From contig JANNRJ010000011.1 in assembly GCA_031401235.1 (NCBI GenBank), positions 1 to 17,459 of the forward strand: a DNA stretch of 17,459 bases, given 5' to 3'. Within the stretch, counting starts at the first letter, position 1. Each line of letters begins with the position of its first letter. A model generated the notes under the pieces. That model saw only the letters and a program-made list of their open reading frames with translations, did not search any database and was not told where the DNA came from. Shown here piece after piece: positions 6,202 through 14,581 of this stretch. Both the position numbers and the translations under genes were made by a program. The DNA is from UBA3006 sp031401235. Lineage in GTDB: Bacteria > Actinomycetota > Acidimicrobiia > Acidimicrobiales > Ilumatobacteraceae.

Positions 6202-8541
6202 TCAGGTCGATAATTTCCGATGGAGTTTTACTATCGATGCAACGTCGTTGCTGAACATCGTCGTTCCGTACGGTTCCCATGAGCGAATTCCTGAATCCTG
6301 CGCAACATAATCAACGAAGACCCAAGTTACGCCATGATCCAAGAGCCAGGCCGTAACTTCTCTGGTCGGATATTCCGCAAATTCCTTCGAAAACTTAATC
6401 TTCTCGGCTTCGGCCGAACTCGGTAAATGACTCGCATCAAAGTAGCCACCTTCGATCAGCACTCTGCGATGAGACAGAGCTGATACAAGAAACCATTTTG
6501 AGATACATGATTCAACACCAGGGATACAAAAGCGATTTGTCGCGACAACATCGTTTTGATCGCTGTGTTCGCGAAGCCAACTTAGAGCAGCAATATGGCC
6601 CGTTGAACCAGTAACCAAATTGGGGTCACTTGAGTCGATCGTCACCCGATGGCTCAAGTTTCTGAACATGCCATAGCGCTGAGCTACCCCGAAGGAAATA
6701 GAACTAGAAATGAGTATTAAAGAGGCAACGTAGGTTCGTATCTGGTGATTTGGCCGTTTATCAACGACACCGCGCCTAGGCCGACACAAGAGAAATGATC
6801 CCGCCAACGCGGTCGTCCAGAGAAGCAGTTGTAATAGGAGTTTAATCGAATACGAGAATCGGTACTGATCAAATCTAGATGGCGTCCAGTTCCACAGGAA
6901 AGAACTCAAAACCGAAACACCAACTCCTAAAATTATCGCGATCGCAATCTGCTTATTTGTGATGCGAGTTCTCAGTTGGTCCCATCCCTCACCGAGAGCC
7001 CATCCAACGCCTATAGAAGCAACGACGAATCCGGCGAAGAAGAAGTAGAACTGGGAAGCGCCACCGTTATTGAATACTGATACAAAAAATAGACCCGAGA
7101 GTATTGCTCCAATGAAGTAATAAAGCTCGGCTCTGCGTCGCGTTGATGGCAAGAGAACGAGAATGAAGATCGGAGCCACGGCTGGAATGATCGCTGCGAT
7201 GACTCCTGACCAAGCGATGATTCGGAGAATCATCAAACTGTCCGCGTGCGCGATCCCTGAGTGCGCTCCAATCTCCGCAAATCCCCACGAGAGGGTAGAT
7301 CCCGTACCTATGGTCTGGCTTCGGTAAACCGTGAGATATGTCACGAGACAAGCAACGACCAGCCATGCAGCACTTGTAAGCAAAAACCGTGCCAGATGTC
7401 TATTTCGAATGAAAACAAGACTCGCAACGAGACAAAGACTAAAGCCACAAAATGCGATTGCGCCACTACTTACCTTGCCTCCGAGGGAAGCGGCCATCAT
7501 CAATCCAAGTAAAAATCCGCCACCGCGGATACGTGAATTGACTCCTTCAATCAGGATTAGGGTGAATCCAAGAAGCCAAATCAATGAGAAAAGGAACGTT
7601 GGGGAATGGAAGTAGCGAGTTGGAATAAATCCAAACGGGTTAGAAGCCAGTACTAAGACAACTAACGATATTGTCGGAGCCAATCTCGATTTGGAAATCG
7701 CTTTCGTACATGTCCATGTGAGGCAAGTTGCCCCGAACAAACTACAAATCGGCAAGACCTTTGTCATGACGACCCACGAACTAATTCCTCCAGCTTGCGT
7801 TGTCATTCCCGCCCATGCCAATGAAAACCAGTGGTAATTTACTGGTTGACCAACGAGTTGAATGTTCTCGTTTGGTCCCCAAACAGTTAACGATGTTGAA
7901 AGCGATTCGGAGAAGACCTGATCGTTTGAAAATATCCACCAAGTTAAATTAAATTCCCTTAACCAAATTGCAAGCGCCACCATTCCAAATAGAAGCAACG
8001 TTGATAGGGGAATACTTAAGCGTTTCTGCGTGGTTCGTGCAGTCACCAGGAGATAGAGAAGGGCCGGCGCCGGGACGATCGGCCATAACCACCACCACCA
8101 GTAGGTCAGGGCTATTAGTGATGCGGTCGTAATCACCAAGAAAGTAAATGGAGAGGTTTTCTCAATTTGGGATAAAGCCAAACGACTCCTTACTCTCGGA
8201 AGCCAAATCAAAATTGCGAAGAAAAGTGTTGGCAATGCCCAGGCAATTTTGTCTAACGGTGTACCTCTCAATGTCTGGCTACTCAAAAGTGAAACAAAAC
8301 TACCCAGAGCCAGTCCCATCCCAAGCAGCTCGGGCATTGTGCAGATCTGGTTACGACGAAATAGGCGCCACATTGTCGCCCCAGTACATACCTGCAAGGC
8401 AACAACCAATGAGACTCGCAGTGTGTCAGCGACTGATGTGTTAGCGAGTAAAGCCAGCAAGGCGAGACCCGCGAAACTTACAATGAATAATCGTGTATTG
8501 ACTTTTCCGGTTACTTCACTCTGACGATCAATTAAAATCAT
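6202..8541 (-). CDS. Large polytopic membrane protein, probable GT-C-type glycosyltransferase
   Basis: This is a 779-residue protein with about 13 or more hydrophobic segments up to residue 620 and a soluble C-terminal domain of about 155 residues. The early loop has SNDQVFSE (Asp207, Glu212), and VNYHWFSLAW (234-243) follows; an acidic pair in the first long extracytoplasmic loop is what GT-C enzymes use to bind the acceptor or polyprenyl-phosphate sugar. The C-terminal part (AALSWLREHS, 650-660; EVTAWLLDHGVTWVFVDY) resembles the extracytoplasmic domains of bacterial GT-C proteins. Family assignment rests on topology and loop pattern rather than a specific signature. It is transcribed towards the methyltransferase gene and away from the other membrane protein. 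Confidence 0.6.
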   Translation of the reverse strand: MILIDRQSEVTGKVNTRLFIVSFAGLALLALLANTSVADTLRVSLVVALQVCTGATMWRLFRRNQICTMPELLGMGLALGSFVSLLSSQTLRGTPLDKIAWALPTLFFAILIWLPRVRSRLALSQIEKTSPFTFLVITTASLIALTYWWWWLWPIVPAPALLYLLVTARTTQKRLSIPLSTLLLFGMVALAIWLREFNLTWWIFSNDQVFSESLSTSLTVWGPNENIQLVGQPVNYHWFSLAWAGMTTQAGGISSWVVMTKVLPICSLFGATCLTWTCTKAISKSRLAPTISLVVLVLASNPFGFIPTRYFHSPTFLFSLIWLLGFTLILIEGVNSRIRGGGFLLGLMMAASLGGKVSSGAIAFCGFSLCLVASLVFIRNRHLARFLLTSAAWLVVACLVTYLTVYRSQTIGTGSTLSWGFAEIGAHSGIAHADSLMILRIIAWSGVIAAIIPAVAPIFILVLLPSTRRRAELYYFIGAILSGLFFVSVFNNGGASQFYFFFAGFVVASIGVGWALGEGWDQLRTRITNKQIAIAIILGVGVSVLSSFLWNWTPSRFDQYRFSYSIKLLLQLLLWTTALAGSFLLCRPRRGVVDKRPNHQIRTYVASLILISSSISFGVAQRYGMFRNLSHRVTIDSSDPNLVTGSTGHIAALSWLREHSDQNDVVATNRFCIPGVESCISKWFLVSALSHRRVLIEGGYFDASHLPSSAEAEKIKFSKEFAEYPTREVTAWLLDHGVTWVFVDYVAQDSGIRSWEPYGTTMFSNDVASIVKLHRKLST

Positions 8542-8664
8542 CGCGTCCGTTTAACGGCGTTTTTCACGGTCGTGGTTCTCCCTGGAGTCAAAAGCTATAT
8601 CGCCTCGAAATCACAGTAATCTATGACACGTACCGAATAGTATTGCGAGAATAGGAATCGTTAG

Positions 8665-10056
8665 ATGATGATGGATAGAACCGAAAGTACTTTTACTACG
8701 GTTGAACCAGAAACTCCTAAACTTCGCTCTCTACTTTTGTTCTTAGCGGTAGCGGCGGCGACCTTTTTCCAGAAGCCTGCGCCAGCTTTGATGTGGGATG
8801 CTGCTGAGTATTTGCGCGGTTCGATGGCTCTCGTTTCCGGTCGAGACATTTATGTGGAAGGCGGCCTTAGTTTCCGGGGGGTTTGGACTCCAATTATTTA
8901 CAGTCCGGCGGCGGCGGTAAACCAGATCTTCGGACATGGTGGTTATGGCGGGGGTCTTTATGTCGTTGTACTACTTCAAGGCGCACTACTCGTCGCAGCA
9001 GTATGCGTTCTGCTCTTACCAGCCGTATTGCGTCTATGGTTCCCCCAAAACTCAATATCACTGTTCGTATGTGTGACCCTTGGTTATGTAGTCCTGAGGA
9101 ATTTCGCCCCATACTCCGTTATGGACGTCTGGGCAGTTGCATTGACTCTCTTGGCCGTTTGCCTGCTCGCACGTCAAGGCGTGGCGACTTTGCTATTTGC
9201 TGGCTTCGCTCTAGGAGTATGCGTCAATCTTCGGCCGTCGTACCTTCTAACTGCTGTAGCAATCACAGCAGTTACAGTCACGTACTTACGTTTCCGCGGA
9301 CTCATAATTTTGGGTGGTCTCGTCCTGGCACAGTTTCCTCAGGTGGTAGTGAATTGGTTTGTAAACAGAAAAATGACGCCGTTTCCTGTCGACCTGACGA
9401 GTGTTTCTAGCTTCGATACCACTCTCGCTTCATATGTGATTCGCCATGACACTATTGCGTATCGCCCATGGGCACAGGGCGGTCAAAGTTTTTGTGACCC
9501 CGCAATGGTGAGAGTTGCGCTCGACAAATTACCGTCCAATTACGCCGAGTTAATAACACTTTTCGGCACCAATCCCTTGTCGTCAGCCAGATTTCTCATC
9601 CAAAAGCTCGGCGCTGTACTTCTTTGGCCCGTCACAGTCCCATATTTCGAATGGATACCGATTCTCAACCTGCTCTTTGGAGTGGTCGTCCTACTGATAA
9701 CGACACTAGGAATTTCTGGACTTGTGCTCAGCCGGACAAAATTGTCGGCACCCACCATGCCACAGGTCGCCACTCTTGTCATAATTTTCGGCGTATTAGC
9801 AAGTTTCGTAACAAATCATACCGAAACTCGTTATGCAATTGCCCTTGTCCTCTTAGGGGTCGTAGGTATTGCAGGTCTCGTCGGACAAGGTGTCAGTCGT
9901 GGTATCCATCGAACGAACATTCGCGGGGGATTGCCAGCCGCTATCGCTGTGTTGACATTTGCTGTTCTACTTTCCGTGTCAGGCTATGAGGGACTTCGGC
10001 ATGCAGACTCTTGTCCATCTGCGGAAAGCTTAAAAAGTGCTCAGACTGGACCGTAG
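8665..10056 (+). CDS. Polytopic membrane protein, probable GT-C-type glycosyltransferase
   Basis: The 463-residue protein starts with a short polar N-terminus, one hydrophobic helix (21-35), and a loop containing MWDAAEYLRGSMALVSGRDIY, with Asp45 and Glu48 placed like the catalytic loop aspartate of ArnT/GT39-like enzymes. Nine or so further transmembrane segments follow, including long hydrophobic stretches near 97-125 and 330-360, with a short hydrophilic tail. There is no large extracytoplasmic domain, unlike its divergent neighbour at 6202-8541. AGGA lies eight bases before the first of three consecutive ATG codons. The 3' end overlaps the convergent ketoisomerase gene by 16 bases. Function is inferred from topology and context; a flippase-like role cannot be excluded. 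Confidence 0.6.
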   Translation: MMMDRTESTFTTVEPETPKLRSLLLFLAVAAATFFQKPAPALMWDAAEYLRGSMALVSGRDIYVEGGLSFRGVWTPIIYSPAAAVNQIFGHGGYGGGLYVVVLLQGALLVAAVCVLLLPAVLRLWFPQNSISLFVCVTLGYVVLRNFAPYSVMDVWAVALTLLAVCLLARQGVATLLFAGFALGVCVNLRPSYLLTAVAITAVTVTYLRFRGLIILGGLVLAQFPQVVVNWFVNRKMTPFPVDLTSVSSFDTTLASYVIRHDTIAYRPWAQGGQSFCDPAMVRVALDKLPSNYAELITLFGTNPLSSARFLIQKLGAVLLWPVTVPYFEWIPILNLLFGVVVLLITTLGISGLVLSRTKLSAPTMPQVATLVIIFGVLASFVTNHTETRYAIALVLLGVVGIAGLVGQGVSRGIHRTNIRGGLPAAIAVLTFAVLLSVSGYEGLRHADSCPSAESLKSAQTGP

Positions 10057-10547
10057 GAATGGTCTGATTCTGTGATGCATTTCTTATATTCGGAATAATC
10101 TCTGATGTAGTCACTTGCATCGTAAGTGTCGGACGCAAATACCAACAGTATGGCGTCACTAGAGAACTTGCATTGAATTCCCCAGGTAAGGGGCGGAATA
10201 TAAATTCCCAAGTCCGGCGAACGCAACTGTACTTCGCATCGTGACTGACCATCGTCAACTATTACCGAACAGGTGCCATTGACACAGATCAGAAACTGAT
10301 GACATTCATGGTGTGCGTGCTCACCGCGAGTATGTTCATTCGGAACATTGAAGACCAAGAAATATCGCTTCGGTTCGAAAGGTATTTCATTAACAAATTC
10401 TCCAACCGATAGGTCACCTCGCGGGTCGCGAACCAACTTGAATCGATGCAACGACACATCTCCGACACCTAGACGGATCGCCGCCTGCTTGTCTGGAAAA
10501 TCAGCATCTCTGTACGAAGGTTTGTTAATCGGTGATGGCGTGTTCAT
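10041..10547 (-). CDS. dTDP-4-keto-6-deoxyhexose 3,4-ketoisomerase (FdtA/QdtA, WxcM-like cupin)
   Basis: The 168-residue protein carries the WxcM/FdtA pattern in order: DPRGDLSVGEF (41-51), PFEPKRYFLVFNVP (56-69), the cupin motif RGEHAHHECHQFLI (74-87) with catalytic His77 and His79, VIVDDG, YIPPLTWGI (116-124), and the tail ASDTYDASDYIRDYSEY. These enzymes move the keto group of dTDP-4-keto-6-deoxyglucose from C4 to C3, making the substrate for a 3-aminotransferase. Whether the product has gluco (QdtA) or galacto (FdtA) configuration cannot be decided. The N-terminus is about 30 residues longer than usual. It is the third gene of an operon, seven bases after the GT2 gene. Confidence 0.93.
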   Translation of the reverse strand: MNTPSPINKPSYRDADFPDKQAAIRLGVGDVSLHRFKLVRDPRGDLSVGEFVNEIPFEPKRYFLVFNVPNEHTRGEHAHHECHQFLICVNGTCSVIVDDGQSRCEVQLRSPDLGIYIPPLTWGIQCKFSSDAILLVFASDTYDASDYIRDYSEYKKCITESDHSYGPV

Positions 10548-10554
10548 GTACTTC

Positions 10555-11490
10555 TTACTTCCGGTTGTTCAATAGCTTTGAGGCAACAATTGCAAGTGGC
10601 CGACGCTTACTGTTCTCATAGCCCCGCCAAGCATATGAACCAACAAGACCGAGGCCAAACAAATTGAATGCACCCAGAACGAGAATGACCAGCAATGTCG
10701 GTGCGTAGCCAGGCACTTCGATCACATCGAAGGTGCGAGCGAGTAGTACCACAAATGCGAGACCTATCGAGAGAACCGATCCAGTCGCCCCGATCCGAAT
10801 CAATAACCGAATAGGTAAGTCCGTAAACGAAAATATGCTGTCCATCATGTAGTCAAATTTTTTGCTTAGCGTCCAAGTTGATTGTCCTTCTTGGCGGGTC
10901 TGACGTTCATAATCGACGAAACTTCGACGAAAACCTAGCCAAAAAATGAGCGCAACTAGGGAGGTGCGCGACTCCTCTAGTTGAAGCAAGTGATCTCGAA
11001 ACTTTTGATTACAGCCAAATACATCGACGCCACCATGGGGCATATCTGGAACTACCAACCTTCGGTAGAGTCTCCAAAAGAAACGAGACGCCAATCGTGA
11101 CATCAGCGGGTCATCCCGCCGGACGCGAGTTCCAATGACAACGTCACAACTGTCATCGGCAAGGATCTCGAAAAAGCTAATGAATAGTTCAGGTGGTTCC
11201 TGCAGATCCGCAGCCATGACTCCAAAATATTCTCCTCGCGCGGCCGCCAAGCCGCTACGAATGGCTGGAAACGAGCCAAAATTGCGCGAATGTGTCAGCA
11301 GTTGTGCGGCGAAACTCAAGTTACCAATTGCGTCTCGCAGGAGCACGTATGACTGGTCCGGGCTGCCGTCCACGACGAACACCGCTTCCAATTGCCCATC
11401 CAGTTTTTGATTTATTGCGGTCAACGAATCAAGCATGCGCTGTATCGATGCTTCATTCTTGTAGACAGGAATTATGAGCGAGTATTTCAT
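10555..11490 (-). CDS. GtrB-like polyprenyl-phosphate glycosyltransferase (GT2), divergent member
   Basis: The 311-residue protein has a family 2 GT-A domain with SLIIPVYKNEAS (4-15), VVDGSPDQS (39-47) and AADLQEPPE (93-101), in which the usual Asp after DLQ is Glu. WLGFRR (184-189) and two C-terminal transmembrane helices (about 228-252 and 262-286) follow, then YENSKRRPLAIV. The architecture is that of enzymes loading a sugar onto polyprenyl phosphate. ATG 11490 overlaps the stop of the upstream aminotransferase as ATGA and is preferred to TTG 11502. Its place between the 3-aminotransferase and ketoisomerase suggests, but does not prove, that the 3-amino sugar made by this operon is its donor sugar. 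Confidence 0.87.
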   Translation of the reverse strand: MKYSLIIPVYKNEASIQRMLDSLTAINQKLDGQLEAVFVVDGSPDQSYVLLRDAIGNLSFAAQLLTHSRNFGSFPAIRSGLAAARGEYFGVMAADLQEPPELFISFFEILADDSCDVVIGTRVRRDDPLMSRLASRFFWRLYRRLVVPDMPHGGVDVFGCNQKFRDHLLQLEESRTSLVALIFWLGFRRSFVDYERQTRQEGQSTWTLSKKFDYMMDSIFSFTDLPIRLLIRIGATGSVLSIGLAFVVLLARTFDVIEVPGYAPTLLVILVLGAFNLFGLGLVGSYAWRGYENSKRRPLAIVASKLLNNRK

Positions 11491-12584
11491 GCCACCCAGC
11501 AATTCACTGCCTTGATAACGGAATCGACTTCGTCATCGTTCATCTCCGGATAGCAGGGCAAGGTAAGAACCTCTTTGGCCAATAGTTCAGTATTTTCAAG
11601 ACAAAGTTTTGAAAAACTACCTGCAAATACAGGTTGTCGATGATCAGGAGTCGGGTAGTGAATATCTGATCCAATGTTCAAGTTGCGTAGATGTTTACGT
11701 AACAAATCTCGCTTCTTACTACGTACTACATAGAGGTGCGCTACATAGTCTGCCCCGTCATTGAGAGGAACAACAATATCTGGTTGACAAATCAGCGAAC
11801 TGTAACGGATCGCAATCTCTCTCCTTCGAGAGTTGGCGTGATCAAGGTGCGGCAGAAAATCCGAAAGGATGGCAGCCTGCATTTCGTCTAGACGGCTATT
11901 GCGAGCGCCGAGCAACTGCACCTCATATTTTGTGGCCCAGCCGTACTGTCGTAGGAACGTAATCTTTTCAGCGATATTTGGATTGTTGGTAACAACCGCG
12001 CCCCCATCACCTAGTGCTCCGAGATTCTTGGTGGGATAAAAACTATAACTACCCGCATCACCAAAGGTACCGACCATTTTGCCATTGACTTGTGCTCCGT
12101 GCGCCTGGGCACAGTCCTCCAATAGTAGAACATCATTTTGAGCGCAGTACTCGGCAATTCGTGCGATTTCGGGTATGGCAAGACCGTATAGATGTGTAAC
12201 CACCACGGCATTAACGCCTCCCTTCACCGCGCGTGTTACCTCTTCAAGTGTCGCATTTCGCGTATTAAGATCCACATCCATGAAATATGGTTCGGCGCCA
12301 ATCGCCAGCATTGCCGTCGTCGTGTACATTCCTGCATTGGCCACCGTTGCGACACAATCGCCGGCACCTACACCCATGGCTTTCAGGCTTAGTTCAATGG
12401 CGTCCGTTCCGTTTGCGAGACTGACACAATGACGTGCACCAAGATACGAGGCGAACGATCGTTCAAATTGCGTGACCTCAGGCCCCAATACAAATAGACC
12501 GCTTGACATCACGCGATCGATTGATGCTTTGATCTGCTGACGATGCTCGGCGATTTTGGCTGAGAGATTATTTATTTGTTGCAT
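11487..12584 (-). CDS. Sugar 3-aminotransferase (DegT/DnrJ/EryC1 family, FdtB/QdtB-like)
   Basis: The 365-residue protein has the full DegT signature: VLGPEVTQFE (32-41), SLANGTDAIELSLKA (55-69) for phosphate binding, LLEDCAQAHGA with PLP-ring Asp157, and the Schiff-base lysine Lys186 in SFYPTKNLGALGDGGAV. It ends with HYPTPDH and LTLPCYPEM, typical for sugar aminotransferases. With the 3,4-ketoisomerase two genes downstream, it should convert dTDP-3-keto-6-deoxyhexose to dTDP-3-amino-3,6-dideoxyhexose. AGGAGG lies only one base before the ATG, unusually close; no better in-frame start was found. The gene segment 12499-12555 (residues about 10-29) recurs in degenerate form at 15986-16042. Confidence 0.92.
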   Translation of the reverse strand: MQQINNLSAKIAEHRQQIKASIDRVMSSGLFVLGPEVTQFERSFASYLGARHCVSLANGTDAIELSLKAMGVGAGDCVATVANAGMYTTTAMLAIGAEPYFMDVDLNTRNATLEEVTRAVKGGVNAVVVTHLYGLAIPEIARIAEYCAQNDVLLLEDCAQAHGAQVNGKMVGTFGDAGSYSFYPTKNLGALGDGGAVVTNNPNIAEKITFLRQYGWATKYEVQLLGARNSRLDEMQAAILSDFLPHLDHANSRRREIAIRYSSLICQPDIVVPLNDGADYVAHLYVVRSKKRDLLRKHLRNLNIGSDIHYPTPDHRQPVFAGSFSKLCLENTELLAKEVLTLPCYPEMNDDEVDSVIKAVNCWVA

Positions 12585-12791
12585 TCCTCCTACACACTAA
12601 CGGCGGCCATGATTTCGACCACTGAGCCTCCACTTTTGGGAAGGTGTCCAAGAGTCGGCAACGCGATAGCCCACCTGAAGATCATCAACTTGAATTCCAG
12701 TGGCACATGTTCCGTTACCATGAACTAACCGAGAACGTCTGAGTCGTTTATCCAAAAATCCTCGTCATGAAGGCTTAGGAGTATCTAAGAG

Positions 12792-13031
12792 ATGAATCTT
12801 TCATTTGAAGATTTGATCACCGAACTTGCAATCGCGCTTGAAGTTCCCGCTGCATCGTTAACCGAAAGCACACGTGCCACAGACCTCGAACAGTGGGACA
12901 GTCTGGGACACATCTCAATCTTGGTTCACCTTGATCGAAAATTCGACAACATCACTGAGAACTGTCCTGATCTGGCATCTGCAGCATCCGTCAAGGAAAT
13001 CCTCATGATCCTGAACGAGCAACCGGGATAA
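12792..13031 (+). CDS. Dedicated acyl carrier protein
   Basis: The 79-residue acidic helical protein has the phosphopantetheine attachment site WDSLGHISIL with Ser37, preceded by an acidic first helix (SFEDLITELAIALEV) and followed by a third helix near SVKEILMIL. Length matches free-standing acyl carrier proteins. AGGAG lies about 15 bases upstream and TAAGAG is adjacent to the ATG. It is the first gene of a three-gene cassette, 24 bases before a FabH-like gene. Because the acyl carrier protein of primary fatty-acid synthesis normally sits in a fab cluster, this one is probably specialised for making the acyl group added to a sugar. Confidence 0.92.
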   Translation: MNLSFEDLITELAIALEVPAASLTESTRATDLEQWDSLGHISILVHLDRKFDNITENCPDLASAASVKEILMILNEQPG

Positions 13032-13055
13032 CACGGTAGAGAGGACACTTCAGTC

Positions 13056-13988
13056 TTGGCGATATTGTCAGCACCATTTTCGATTGAGGGAATCGGCGTT
13101 GCGTTAGGCGAAAATCGACTCATAATCCGAGAGTCATATCCGGAATTCGTTAGCGTGATTGAAAGGACGGGGATCGAGAGTGTCTACTCAACCGACGGTT
13201 CCGCTCTTGATTTAGCTGTCGACGCGCTTGGGCATCTCAAATCCAGTATTCCCGAACTCGTTCAGCAGGCTCGAGTTTTAATCTTGGTAACCCAAAGTCC
13301 CGAGTACCTGCTGCCGGCAACGGCTTTCGAACTCCACAAGCGTGCGGATTTGAGGCCCGACATGGTTGTGTTCGACATTAATCAAGGTTGTTCTGGTTTC
13401 GTCCACGGATTGCTAGTTGCGGCGTCGATGGCCTCCATGTTTGAAAGCGTTTTACTCGTTTGCGCTGATGCCTACAGGAAAAAACTTCGAGTGAATGACC
13501 GATCTACGCAGACCGTATTCAGCGACGGTGCGACAGCCACACTTATTAGCAGTCGCCCTTCGCTCCAAATCGATGCAAGTGAAAACTTCAGCGATGGCTC
13601 AGGAATTGGGCACCTATTTCAAGGAAAAAACGCAACACTCAACGAAGGATACTTACATATGTCCGGAAGTGATGTTTGGCTATTTACAAAGCGCGTAGTC
13701 GAGAAACAAATTAGGTCAACAGTGGGGAAGGCAGGATTAAAGATTTCCGACATTGACGATATCTATCTTCATCAGGCCAGCAAGTTGGTTCTTGACGGTT
13801 TGAAGGAGAAATTGGTTGACGCAAAATCCATTCCTACCAATATCTCCGACTATGGGAACACGGTTTCGTCTTCGATCCCGCTTTTGCTAAGCACCCGAAT
13901 TGAGACATTTAATCGTTCTACATCGGTGTTGTGCGGTTTTGGAGTTGGACTGTCATCTTCCTGCATTGTGACAAGCCCGTGTGAGTGA
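13056..13988 (+). CDS. 3-oxoacyl-ACP synthase III-like condensing enzyme (FabH-like)
   Basis: The 310-residue thiolase-fold protein keeps the Cys-His-Asn triad of KAS III: Cys112 in FDINQGCSGFVHGL, His239 in LHQASK, and Asn268 in YGNTVSSSIPLLL. TVFSDGATATLIS (153-165) and the C-terminal GFGVGLSSS are also typical. KAS III enzymes condense a CoA-bound starter with malonyl-ACP. The start is TTG 13056 with GAGAGGA ten bases upstream. It follows the acyl carrier protein by 24 bases and overlaps the GNAT gene by GTGA, so the three products probably act together. The expected acyl group is 3-oxobutyryl, or 3-hydroxybutyryl after reduction elsewhere; this is inferred. Confidence 0.9.
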   Translation: MAILSAPFSIEGIGVALGENRLIIRESYPEFVSVIERTGIESVYSTDGSALDLAVDALGHLKSSIPELVQQARVLILVTQSPEYLLPATAFELHKRADLRPDMVVFDINQGCSGFVHGLLVAASMASMFESVLLVCADAYRKKLRVNDRSTQTVFSDGATATLISSRPSLQIDASENFSDGSGIGHLFQGKNATLNEGYLHMSGSDVWLFTKRVVEKQIRSTVGKAGLKISDIDDIYLHQASKLVLDGLKEKLVDAKSIPTNISDYGNTVSSSIPLLLSTRIETFNRSTSVLCGFGVGLSSSCIVTSPCE

Positions 13989-14581
13989 GCATGATTGAAA
14001 AACTTGAGCTAGTTCAGTCATCGATTGTGAAACTACGCGCTGCCACCATTAACGATGTCCCTTTGATTTACTCTCTGAGGACTTCGCCGGGTGGTGCATT
14101 CCTCAATTCAATTTCGCTTGATATCAGCGATCAATACGTGTACTTCGACAAATATCTCGAAAGGCACGATGCTGGTAAAGAGATTTACTACATCATTCAC
14201 GATCTAAAACTTGGAAACGACGTGGGAATTGTCCGCCTTACCATGATCGACGAGGATTACGCCTTCAGTTGGGAAAGTTTGATCATCCGTCCGGGATGTA
14301 CGCCGGGAGTTGCAATTGATGTCCACGCAACAATCTACGGCTTGGGGTTCAATGTGCTCAATAGGCAGCTGTGTGGGCCGTGGAAAATTAGAAAGGACAA
14401 TGAACACATGCTACGGATTCACCAATTAATGGGTGTTGCATTTGCGGTCGGCGAACACGATAACTGTTGGTTGTATTCTGCGAAGAGGGAAGACTTTGTC
14501 AAGCGTGAGAAGTACTTTACGAACCGCGGCTTTGGGCGCATCGACTATGCAACCTTCAATAACTCATCTCCCTCAAAGTAG
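13985..14581 (+). CDS. GNAT-family N-acyltransferase, PseH-like
   Basis: The 198-residue protein starts with VKLRAATINDVPLIYSLRTS (15-34), the first GNAT strand and helix. The core follows: GIVRLTMIDEDYAFSWESLII (81-101), then the cofactor-binding segment RPGCTPGVAIDVHATIYGLGF. This order resembles PseH and related amino-sugar N-acetyltransferases. The C-terminal part (WLYSAKREDFVKREKYF) is GNAT-like. The GTG start overlaps the condensing-enzyme stop as GTGA; ATG 13991 is an alternative. With its own acyl carrier protein and KAS III next to it, the acyl donor may be acyl-ACP rather than acetyl-CoA. The likely acceptor is the amino sugar made by the divergent operon. Its 3' end overlaps a formyltransferase remnant by 37 bases. 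Confidence 0.82.
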   Translation: MSMIEKLELVQSSIVKLRAATINDVPLIYSLRTSPGGAFLNSISLDISDQYVYFDKYLERHDAGKEIYYIIHDLKLGNDVGIVRLTMIDEDYAFSWESLIIRPGCTPGVAIDVHATIYGLGFNVLNRQLCGPWKIRKDNEHMLRIHQLMGVAFAVGEHDNCWLYSAKREDFVKREKYFTNRGFGRIDYATFNNSSPSK

